Virus record (IMG/VR): IMGVR_UViG_3300027841_000073
Location: 1-64,000 of that record
Origin: a virus
Direction: 5' to 3' (one strand)
DNA length: 64,000 bases
In this document: one piece after another, positions 58,087 to 64,000 of the stretch
How positions within the stretch are numbered: the stretch's first letter is position 1
Layout: the number at the start of each line of letters is the position of its first letter
Made by a program: the position numbers and the translations under genes
The notes under the pieces: generated by a model
The model's input: only the letters and a program-made list of their open reading frames with translations
Database searches by the model: none
Told to the model about the DNA's origin: nothing

Positions 58087-58536
58087 ATGAATTTAACTTT
58101 GATGATAGGAATTCCGGGATGCGGTAAAAGTACTTATGTAAATGAATATTTTTATGATACTCAAATTATATGTTTGGATGATATACGTTTGGCATTAGGT
58201 AGTATTTATGACGATAAAACAGAATTGTTTGCAAGGGCAACGGCAAATACAATTATTAGAGCAAATATGTTAAGAGGAAATGATATAGTAGTGGATGCTA
58301 CTAATTTACAAATACCTATAATGGAAAACTATCGCAAAATGTGTAATGAATTTAATTATTGCATGTATGGTAGATTTTTTAATACTCCAAAAACCATATG
58401 TTATGAAAGGCGTGTTAAAAAAGGTTTTCCTGAAAATGTATTTTCGAGAATGTATGATGATTATGAAAAATTGTTAAAAGAGGATAGTTGGAAAAAATTA
58501 TTCGATGAAATTCAAATTGCATTTACTCATTGCTGA
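58087..58536 (+). CDS. P-loop kinase (polynucleotide-kinase-like)
   Basis: 149 residues. Walker A GIPGCGKST near residues 8-16, then ICLDDIRLALG and a long helix, IVVDATNLQIPIMENYRK (a catalytic Asp region in PNK-type kinases) and YERRVKKGFPENVFSRMYDD as lid. This is the AAA_33/PNK-kinase family, small enough to be the kinase domain alone. It may phosphorylate nucleic acid 5' ends or small molecules, perhaps in tRNA repair near the phage tRNAs. Confidence 0.75.
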   Translation: MNLTLMIGIPGCGKSTYVNEYFYDTQIICLDDIRLALGSIYDDKTELFARATANTIIRANMLRGNDIVVDATNLQIPIMENYRKMCNEFNYCMYGRFFNTPKTICYERRVKKGFPENVFSRMYDDYEKLLKEDSWKKLFDEIQIAFTHC

Positions 58537-58547
58537 AAGGGAATAAA

Positions 58548-59096
58548 ATGTATATACCAAAATACATGTTTCTTACAAAAGGAGTAGGAGTAAATAAAGA
58601 AAAATTAGCATCGTTTGAAAACGCTCTTTACCATGCTAAAATTTCTCATTTGAATTTAGTACAAGTATCATCTATATTTCCACCGCATTGTTGCATATTA
58701 CAAAAAGAAGAAGGATTGAAAAAATTACATGATGGAATGATTACGCATTGTGTAATGGCAAGGGAACAAACAAGTGAACATGATCGTAGAGTAGTAGCAA
58801 GTATTGGTTTAGCTTTACCGGCTGAAAAAGGTAAGTATGGTTATTTATCAGAACATCATGGATTTGGACAGACTGAAAAAGAAGCAGGGGATTATGCGGA
58901 AGATTTAGCGGCATCTATGTTGGCTAATACTTTAGGGATAGAGTTTGACCCTGATAAGGATTATGATTCAAGACGTGAAATTTATGAAATGTCCGGCAAG
59001 ATAGTAAATTCAGAAAGCATTTGTCAATCCTCTTTGGGTATAAAAAATATGTGGGTTACTGTTTTATCGGCGGCTATTTTTATAAAAGGAGAATAG
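58548..59096 (+). CDS. Pyruvoyl-dependent arginine decarboxylase
   Basis: 182 residues from ATG 58548 (SD GAAAGGGAATAAA). LVQVSSIFPPHC holds the Ser-Ser self-cleavage site that creates the pyruvoyl group in PvlArgDC enzymes. ASIGLALPAEKGKYGYLSEH and DYAEDLAASMLANTLGIEFD match the family core. It makes agmatine from arginine, the first step to polyamines. An enzyme of this kind in a phage would be an auxiliary metabolic gene. Confidence 0.85.
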   Translation: MYIPKYMFLTKGVGVNKEKLASFENALYHAKISHLNLVQVSSIFPPHCCILQKEEGLKKLHDGMITHCVMAREQTSEHDRRVVASIGLALPAEKGKYGYLSEHHGFGQTEKEAGDYAEDLAASMLANTLGIEFDPDKDYDSRREIYEMSGKIVNSESICQSSLGIKNMWVTVLSAAIFIKGE

Positions 59097-59098
59097 CA

Positions 59099-59839
59099 AT
59101 GAAAATAAAAACTTTAAGAGACTTATATACTACAATTCCAACAGTTAAAGAACTTAGTAGAATTGTGTCTTTTAAAATGGGGGAACATGCAAACAATTGT
59201 TTCTGTTATGCGGGAAACATGGGTTCTCAATATTGTACTTTACAAACAAGAATGCTAATAGAGGCAATATCAATACCTTTGTGGAAAAGATTTCCTGAAA
59301 GAGTAGATAGAAGATTATCCATAGGGGATGGCTGTTCTTTTGATGGTACTACTGCTACTGGTCATGCTTCCCATGCAAGCGGTACTAAAGTAGATTTCAA
59401 TTATTTTACTTTTAAATATAATCGTACTCAATATATACCTTATTGGATGGATCAATCAAGGTCTAAGGAAAAAGGTTATTCCATGTTTCAAAAAGAAATT
59501 ATTCATATATGGAATAATCCACAAAAAGGTAGAAGTCTTATACAAGGTGTATTTGATTGGGAAAGAAATTTTTTCTTTTTTGCATGGGTAATAGAAGCAC
59601 TTCCAACTACTACTGTATTGGTTTCTAACGGAATTAAAAATGTGTTAAGGAATCAAGCATCAAAAAAATATCCTGAACTTTGGAATCAAATAGAAAAGAA
59701 TATACAAGGGGATGATAACCCGGATTGGAATCATCATTTACATTGTCATACAAATTTTGGTTCTCTTGATATTCCAAATGGAATAGAAATAGATTGGGAT
59801 AAAAAACTTTCATGGTTGACTACTTGTAAGGAAATTTAA
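59099..59839 (+). CDS. LAS-type murein peptidase candidate (MepA/M15-like)
   Basis: 246 residues from ATG 59099 with SD AGGAG; upstream frame overlaps the decarboxylase gene. GHASHASGTKVDFNYF has the H-x-x-S/G-x-x-x-D pattern, and WNHHLHCHTNFGS gives an H-x-H-x-H near the C-terminus, as in LAS peptidases that cut peptidoglycan crosslinks (MepA, M15). No signal peptide. It could be the endolysin, though it lies outside the late lysis pair and next to metabolic genes. Confidence 0.5.
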   Translation: MKIKTLRDLYTTIPTVKELSRIVSFKMGEHANNCFCYAGNMGSQYCTLQTRMLIEAISIPLWKRFPERVDRRLSIGDGCSFDGTTATGHASHASGTKVDFNYFTFKYNRTQYIPYWMDQSRSKEKGYSMFQKEIIHIWNNPQKGRSLIQGVFDWERNFFFFAWVIEALPTTTVLVSNGIKNVLRNQASKKYPELWNQIEKNIQGDDNPDWNHHLHCHTNFGSLDIPNGIEIDWDKKLSWLTTCKEI

Positions 59840-59874
59840 ACCTATTACCAGAAAAAGTATAAGGAGGTAGAAAA

Positions 59875-60234
59875 ATGAAACGTAATAGTGTATGTATTAG
59901 TAAGGGTATGTATAAGTTTTTGAAAGACTATGGTATAAAAGTGTATTTTAAAAATCATGTTATAACAGAAACAGCAAACGAAAGGAGTTTAGTAACAGAA
60001 TACAATTGGGAATTTGAAAATGAAAGCATTGGTTCAATAATAAATCCTAAAGGTAAAGTCATTCATGTATTGAAAAAGTATAAATTAAGAAGTGGAAAAT
60101 ATGTTAAGGAATTCATTCAAGGTAAAATAGAAAGTGAAGATTTGTATTTTATAGCATTAAAGTATGCTGATAATGGGGTTAGAGTAAAAGATTCTTTATG
60201 GAATAATGAAAAAATAAAATTTTTTGAAAGGTAA
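59875..60234 (+). CDS. Unrecognised protein, 119 residues
   Basis: A strong SD (AAGGAGG) precedes the start. Basic and strand-rich (KVYFKNHVITETANERSLVT, KGKVIHVLKKYKLRSGKYVK), ending in a short helix. The pattern could be a small nucleic-acid-binding domain. No family recognised. Confidence 0.65.
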   Translation: MKRNSVCISKGMYKFLKDYGIKVYFKNHVITETANERSLVTEYNWEFENESIGSIINPKGKVIHVLKKYKLRSGKYVKEFIQGKIESEDLYFIALKYADNGVRVKDSLWNNEKIKFFER

Positions 60235-60239
60235 AATGT

Positions 60240-60383
60240 ATGGCTATGAGTGAAGAAGTTAAAAAAATAGTTTATGATTGGCTTAATCCTACTAAAAAAT
60301 GTAAAGAAGATTGTCATATTTTTAGATGGTATGGTACTGCTATTAACCAAAAACATGGTAAAGTAGTATGTTTATGTGGTAAG
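60240..60383 (+). CDS. Small protein, 47 residues
   Basis: ATG 60240, with SD AAAGG, follows the previous stop by 5 nt. MAMSEEVKKIVYDWLNPTKK, then KCKEDCHIFRWYGTAI, with two Cys and a His that might form half of a metal site. Fits the tight operon but is too short for a firm call. Confidence 0.5.
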
Positions 60384-60393
60384 GAGGTTATAT

Positions 60394-60591
60394 ATGAAAA
60401 CTAATGCCGCTGTTGTGGATCAAGAATTACATATTATAATGTTTAAAGTAGAGGATTCTTTAGCAGAAGGTATTGAACATTACAGGGCATCCGATAAAAA
60501 GTTTTTGGATAATGTGATAGATGTAGTATCAGCTTTAATGGATGAAGGGGAAGTACTATTGGTACATTCTAAAAATGCTATAGATACTTAA
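60394..60591 (+). CDS. Unrecognised small protein, 65 residues
   Basis: ATG 60394 follows an AAGGAGG SD; the upstream in-frame start overlaps the previous gene. Acidic (HIIMFKVEDSLAEGIEHYRA, DVVSALMDEGEVLLVH), predicted alpha/beta. Function unknown. Confidence 0.6.
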   Translation: MKTNAAVVDQELHIIMFKVEDSLAEGIEHYRASDKKFLDNVIDVVSALMDEGEVLLVHSKNAIDT

Positions 60592-60600
60592 TGAGGTAGT

Positions 60601-61038
60601 ATGTTTAATAAAATTAAAAATCTATTCAAAAAACCAGTAGCAAAAAAATGGAGGTATGAAGAAATGACAATGCGTGAAATGTCTGATTATGAATTATCAC
60701 AAGTAGTAGGTCAAGCAGGTGGGTTATTTCTTACAGATTCATTTGGATTTACAGTAGGGGAAGAAGTAACCAATGAAGAATTGCGTAATCTTATAAATAG
60801 TAATCTGTCTGAATTAAATAATTTAGGTAATCCAGTTGCTATATTAAATGTGTATATGGCAATGGCAAAAGTAATGAGTGCAGAACAGGTAAATGAATTT
60901 ACTAAAATAATGATAGAACAAATGTTCAAGGGGGCATTGCAGGAAATAAAAAATTTATGTGAGATAGCAGGCTTGAAAATGACAGTTCATAATTATAGTG
61001 TAAATGTAACGGGTAATTTTAAAGTGGAATTTCATTGA
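60601..61038 (+). CDS. Unrecognised protein, 145 residues
   Basis: Begins with a basic amphipathic helix (MFNKIKNLFKKPVAKKWR) and continues as acidic helices (SQVVGQAGGLFLTDSFGFTV, MAMAKVMSAEQVNEFTKIMI), ending with a beta strand. The stop overlaps the ATG of the Tad2-like gene. No family recognised. Confidence 0.6.
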   Translation: MFNKIKNLFKKPVAKKWRYEEMTMREMSDYELSQVVGQAGGLFLTDSFGFTVGEEVTNEELRNLINSNLSELNNLGNPVAILNVYMAMAKVMSAEQVNEFTKIMIEQMFKGALQEIKNLCEIAGLKMTVHNYSVNVTGNFKVEFH

Positions 61039-61250
61039 TGAATATAATTGAAGTAGTAGAAAATATAAAAGAGAATGATAAGATTAAACGTAATAAGTGG
61101 GGTAATAATTTTCTTAAAGCAAGAAAAGACCCTTACGGTGGTTTGTATTTTTTGATGTGTTCTACTGAAACATCTTATGAAACTTCTTATGCATTTAAAG
61201 TAGATGATCTCATAGCTAATGATTGGGAGGTTATAAATGGAAATACTTAA
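61038..61250 (+). CDS. Tad2/DUF2829-like protein (anti-Thoeris candidate)
   Basis: 70 residues. MNIIEVVENIKENDKIKRNK-W then GGLYFLMCSTETSYETSYAF and VDDLIANDWEVING. This fits the short DUF2829 pattern: an N-terminal helix ending in R-x-x-W, a middle beta region, and a closing D-L-x-A-x-D-W-E-V. Members act as Tad2 proteins, which sequester the signal molecule of Thoeris defence. The middle is somewhat divergent, so the call is moderate. Confidence 0.55.
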   Translation: MNIIEVVENIKENDKIKRNKWGNNFLKARKDPYGGLYFLMCSTETSYETSYAFKVDDLIANDWEVINGNT

Positions 61251-61512
61251 CCATGATATATCCAAATTGAAGTTTCCCGCTGTTTTTAGAAAACCAATAG
61301 ATGATGAAAAAGCTTTATTTAAAAGAGAGTATGTTGTAGAAGTATATGGTATTTTAATGGATAACGAATTAGAATATTGGGGATGTACTATTTTATTTAT
61401 AAAAGTATTTAATTATTTTAATGGTGTATGCCATTCAAATTCAATTATTGAAATGGTTACTTTGGATTATTTTAATAAAAATTTTAATGATTACATTTTA
61501 AAGGAGGTTTAA
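61237..61512 (+). CDS. Unrecognised protein, 91 residues
   Basis: Overlaps the Tad2-like gene by 14 nt, with SD GGGAGG inside it. Strand-rich and aromatic (FKREYVVEVYGILMDNELEY, CTILFIKVFNYFNGVCHSNS). Possibly another small counter-defence or host-modulating protein by neighbourhood. No family recognised. Confidence 0.6.
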   Translation: MEILNHDISKLKFPAVFRKPIDDEKALFKREYVVEVYGILMDNELEYWGCTILFIKVFNYFNGVCHSNSIIEMVTLDYFNKNFNDYILKEV

Positions 61513-61848
61513 ATGGATGTTAAAGATGTAGTAGAAGATGAAAAAGGATTTGCGGGTAGAGTTTTGGAACAAAAAGAAAAAATGGAAAAACAAAAAGTGT
61601 TAATTGTAGGAGATAATGCTATACCAGAAATTAAATCTGATATTGCTGTTATTACAGATGATGGAGTAATGGAAAGAAAAGAAATTGAAGAAAAAGCGAA
61701 AGAGATTGAAGTACCAAATAAATTTGAATCACGAAAGCATAAGCCTACTTTTACAAAAAAATACGTAAGTAAGGATAAGAAAAAAACAAAGAAAAAGATA
61801 TCAGTAGCAAGTAGAAATAAAAACAGAAAACTAAAAAAAGGTAAATAA
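61513..61848 (+). CDS. Charged, probably disordered protein, 111 residues
   Basis: Begins right after the previous stop, with SD AAGGAGG. An acidic N-terminal half (EVEDEKGFAGRVLEQ-like charges, IPEIKSDIAVITDDGVMERK) and a very basic C-terminus (KKTKKKISVASRNKNRKLKK). Likely flexible; nucleic-acid binding through the tail is plausible. Contains a copy of AAAAGTGTTAA in its codons (QKVLIV). Confidence 0.55.
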   Translation: MDVKDVVEDEKGFAGRVLEQKEKMEKQKVLIVGDNAIPEIKSDIAVITDDGVMERKEIEEKAKEIEVPNKFESRKHKPTFTKKYVSKDKKKTKKKISVASRNKNRKLKKGK

Positions 61849-61849
61849 A

Positions 61850-62062
61850 ATGTGTGAAGATGATATAGTAAAGGAGGTAGTAAAGTTTAAATGCCAAAGA
61901 GCCTTAATTCTAAAATCATTGCGATTACAATTAGGGATTTCTGCATTTAGATTAGCAAAAAGAATTAATAAAAAAGTAATGGATATTTATAGGATTGAAG
62001 GTAGTAAATTAATTACTGATGAAGAACTTGAAAAATTTTTAACTGGATTGAGATTGATTTAA
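61850..62062 (+). CDS. Small helix-turn-helix protein
   Basis: 70 residues. ALILKSLRLQLGISAFRLAK then RINKKVMDIYRIEGS has the XRE/Cro-type helix-turn-helix layout (L-R-x-x-x-G-I-S...A-x-x-x-x-x...I-x-x-I-E). Its small size suggests a phage regulator of the early region. It precedes the tRNA-Leu gene. Confidence 0.6.
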   Translation: MCEDDIVKEVVKFKCQRALILKSLRLQLGISAFRLAKRINKKVMDIYRIEGSKLITDEELEKFLTGLRLI

Positions 62063-62069
62063 ACTATGT

Positions 62070-62156
62070 GCGGAAGTGGCGGAATAGGCAGACGCAAGAG
62101 ACTTAAAATCTCTCGGTCGTATGATCGTATGGGTTCAAGTCCCATCTTCCGCACCA
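62070..62156 (+). tRNA. tRNA-Leu (anticodon TAA)
   Basis: 87 nt with encoded CCA. Acceptor GCGGAAG/CTTCCGC, D arm with GGCAGACGC, anticodon stem GAGA/TCTC with loop CTTAAAA (TAA), a long variable arm, T arm ATGGG-TTCAAGT-CCCAT. A class II tRNA of leucine type. TTA is a very frequent codon in this AT-rich genome. Confidence 0.9.
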
Positions 62157-62186
62157 TTTTCAAATAAATATAAAAAGGAGAATAAC

Positions 62187-62414
62187 ATGAACGGTAGAAT
62201 TTCAAAATTTTTGCGTAGACAAAATATTCCCGGAATAGTAATAGAGAAAAATTTATATCCTATTCATGGTCCTTTAGTAGAAAGTAATGAAGGATATTAT
62301 TTTAAAAATTCACCTTTTAGTTCTAACGTAGAAAAAATGCTTAGACGTTTTTGGACAACATTAAGCCCAAAACAAAAAAAGCAATTTAAAAAAGAAGTAG
62401 TGAAAGGAGAATAA
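62187..62414 (+). CDS. Small basic protein, 75 residues
   Basis: ATG 62187 with SD AAAAGGAG; the frame's upstream start falls inside the tRNA. MNGRISKFLRRQNIPGIVIE, ending in a helix (KMLRRFWTTLSPKQKKQFKK). Ends 5 nt before the reductase gene, so it is probably co-expressed. Function unknown. Confidence 0.6.
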   Translation: MNGRISKFLRRQNIPGIVIEKNLYPIHGPLVESNEGYYFKNSPFSSNVEKMLRRFWTTLSPKQKKQFKKEVVKGE

Positions 62415-62419
62415 ATATA

Positions 62420-64000
62420 ATGCTTACTGAAAATGCAGAGAAAATTTTAAATAAAAGATATTATGAACGTGATGAATCTAATAATGTAATAGAAGATTGG
62501 TCTAAACTTTGTCATAGAGTATCCAATGCCCTTGCTTCCGTAGAAAATAAAGAAGAACAAGAGTATTGGAGTAGTAAATTTTATGATTTAATGCATAATT
62601 TGGATTTTTTACCCAATTCCCCCGCTTTAAGAAATTTAAAAGTAGGTAAAAAAGGAATGGGTAGTGCATGTTTAACGGGTGATACTATTATACATACTTT
62701 AAAAGGGGAATTTACAATTAGGGATTTAGCAAAAAAATCAAATAGAAATTTTTTAGTTTATAGTTGTGACAATGGTAGGTTACGCATAGGTAAGGCTTTT
62801 AATCCAAGATTAACCAAAAAAAATGCAAAAGTTTATGAAATAACTTTATCTGTTGTTAATGATATTAAATTTTCTAATAGCATAAAAAGAATTTCCAATA
62901 GTAATGTTGTTAAAAATGGTGAATGCAAAATAAAATTAACTGCCGATCATCTGGTTATGATGCGGGATGGTTCGTATAAACGAGTAGATGAAATTAAAAT
63001 TAATGATTCTGTAATGCCATTTAATCACGCATATTATCATGATAGACTTGAAATTTACAAAAATATTAATTCTGATAGAATAGATGCTTCACGTTTTGCA
63101 TATGAAGAATTTACAAATAATAAAATAGAAAAAGGTTTTATTATTCATCATATAAATAAAAACCATAAAGATAATAGACCTAAAAATTTAAAGAAAATGA
63201 GTAAGACAGAGCATAATTCTTATCATGCTAAAGTACATAATGCTATGTTTACCGAATCAGGAAGAAGAAAAATATCAAAGTTAATGCAAGGTAATTGCAG
63301 AGCTAAAGGTTGTATAAGATCTAAAGATTTTAAGGAAGCTTTAAGTAAAAATAATGGTATGAAAAATAAGGAAACTGTTAATAAAGCTATTTTTACAAAG
63401 GTATTTAAAGTATTAGATGATATGAAAAGTAATGGTTTGGATTTTACAAAATTTAATTACAATAAATATAAACCGCAAAGAGTATCGAGTATAAGCACAC
63501 TTATAAAAAATGGTCGTATAAAATCTTTTAATAACCTAGTTAACTTGTATAATAATTACATACCTGATAATCATAAAGTTATTAGTATTAAATATGTTGG
63601 GAAAGAAGATGTTTATGATTTATCAGTTGAAAAATATCATAATTTTGCGGCTAATGGTATTTTTATTCATAACTGTTTTGTTTTACCTATTGAAGATAGT
63701 CGAGATAGTATTTTTACAACTTTAAAAGATATGGTGGATGTTCAAGCTTTTGGTGGTGGTTGTGGAACCAATTTTAGTACTCTTAGACCTAAAGGGTATA
63801 AAATCAAAACTACTAATGGTAAATCAAGCGGTCCTATTTCCTTTATTTCAATTTTTGATTATGTACTTGGTAATGTTATACAACAAGGTGGTGTAAGACA
63901 TGGGGCAAGCATGGGTATTTTAAATATTAATCATCCTGATATAGAAGAATTTATTACTTGCAAAAATATCGAAGGAGTTTTATCCCACTTTAATTTATCA
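62420..64000 (+). CDS. Class II (B12-dependent) ribonucleotide reductase, intein-containing, partial
   Basis: ATG 62420 with SD GAAAGGAG; open to the window end (527 codons, C-terminus missing). The N-extein has LPNSPALRNLKVGKKGMGSA, and the C-extein restarts CFVLPIEDSRDS, restoring the S-A-C-F-V-L-P active-site strand of adenosylcobalamin-dependent reductases. QAFGGGCGTNFSTLRPKG and GGVRHGASMGILNINHPD confirm the family. It would supply deoxynucleotides for replication, using B12 from the host. No ATP-cone is seen at the N-terminus. Confidence 0.85.
   Translation, partial: MLTENAEKILNKRYYERDESNNVIEDWSKLCHRVSNALASVENKEEQEYWSSKFYDLMHNLDFLPNSPALRNLKVGKKGMGSACLTGDTIIHTLKGEFTIRDLAKKSNRNFLVYSCDNGRLRIGKAFNPRLTKKNAKVYEITLSVVNDIKFSNSIKRISNSNVVKNGECKIKLTADHLVMMRDGSYKRVDEIKINDSVMPFNHAYYHDRLEIYKNINSDRIDASRFAYEEFTNNKIEKGFIIHHINKNHKDNRPKNLKKMSKTEHNSYHAKVHNAMFTESGRRKISKLMQGNCRAKGCIRSKDFKEALSKNNGMKNKETVNKAIFTKVFKVLDDMKSNGLDFTKFNYNKYKPQRVSSISTLIKNGRIKSFNNLVNLYNNYIPDNHKVISIKYVGKEDVYDLSVEKYHNFAANGIFIHNCFVLPIEDSRDSIFTTLKDMVDVQAFGGGCGTNFSTLRPKGYKIKTTNGKSSGPISFISIFDYVLGNVIQQGGVRHGASMGILNINHPDIEEFITCKNIEGVLSHFNLS
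62669..63673 (+). mobile_element. Intein with HNH nuclease in the ribonucleotide reductase
   Basis: 335 codons, in frame. Begins CLTGDTIIHT, has KLTADHLVMMRDGSYKRVDE as the B-block, a HNH-like region IIHHINKNHKDNRPKNLKKM then TEHNSYH, and closes VEKYHNFAANGIFIHN before Cys +1. Inserted exactly before the conserved active-site Cys. The second intein of the window; its nuclease part resembles that of the AAA+ intein in pattern. Confidence 0.85.

Noticed and set aside
59021-59098. Upstream start of the LAS peptidase frame
   Set aside because: It would overlap the decarboxylase by 76 nt, while ATG 59099 has a strong SD immediately upstream.

Overview
The window is one side of a large, AT-rich tailed-phage genome: a myovirus with a contractile tail and a T4/P2-like tail module. 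Evidence is a tail sheath, two tube-type proteins, a tape-measure candidate, hub, spike, PAAR-like, gp25 and gp6/J-like baseplate genes, dense gene packing with Shine-Dalgarno (SD) sites, phage tRNAs, inteins and homing nucleases. Major capsid, portal and terminase genes are not seen here. The host cannot be read from the sequence. An envelope-type lysis pair (holin-like plus spanin-like) would fit a Gram-negative host.

Layout. (1) 1-15.0 kb, minus strand: tail module in the order sheath, tube, tube paralog, zinc-motif protein in the chaperone slot, tape measure, LysM-like baseplate protein, hub, spike, PAAR, gp25, gp6/J. (2) 15.0-23.4 kb, minus: a giant SNF2-type helicase, four unrecognised proteins and a very lysine-rich protein. 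(3) 23.5-49.1 kb, minus: a long accessory virion region in which about 24 ORFs carry the same ~16-residue tag, consensus MKITAQEKQLILKRRK, mixed with untagged structural proteins (two decoration or head-fibre paralogs, neck-like proteins) and a lysis pair. One more tagged ORF lies in the baseplate cluster at 2.3 kb. The tag is joined to unrelated bodies: ADP-ribosyltransferase-like folds, a GNAT acetyltransferase, a protein-kinase-like fold, a ParB/sulfiredoxin-like fold, a Cys-His-Asp hydrolase candidate, an AAA+ ATPase with an intein in its Walker A loop, and many small unknowns. (4) 49.1-51.6 kb, minus: an HNH/AP2 homing endonuclease and an HExxH metalloprotease. (5) 51.7-64 kb, mostly plus: presumed early or metabolic genes. 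These include a RuvC-like resolvase, PD-(D/E)XK nuclease, YkgJ-like protein, DUF1643 protein, P-loop kinase, pyruvoyl-dependent arginine decarboxylase, LAS-type peptidase, Tad2/DUF2829-like protein, HTH protein, tRNA-Met, tRNA-Leu and a class II ribonucleotide reductase interrupted by an intein. A minus-strand HUH-Rep-like gene pair sits inside this arm beside a repeat-bearing intergenic region.

Main idea. The shared tag looks like a virion (capsid) targeting leader for a cargo of host-directed effectors. It would be analogous in role, not in sequence, to the capsid-targeting sequence of T4 internal proteins and Alt. Support is the tag's conservation on otherwise unrelated proteins, its late-gene location, the enrichment for ADP-ribosyltransferase folds (T4 Alt is a packaged ART), and a recurrent Ala/Ser a few residues after the basic run that could mark processing. 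Odd variants are in-frame internal tags with their own SD, tandem tags, a C-terminal tag, and two paralogs with a single in-frame TAA before a lysine-rich coiled coil. A recurrent motif GTATATGTATTT upstream of minus-strand genes is a late-promoter candidate, and AAAAGTGTTAA recurs in the right arm. All functions are inferred by reading the sequence; no searches were run.
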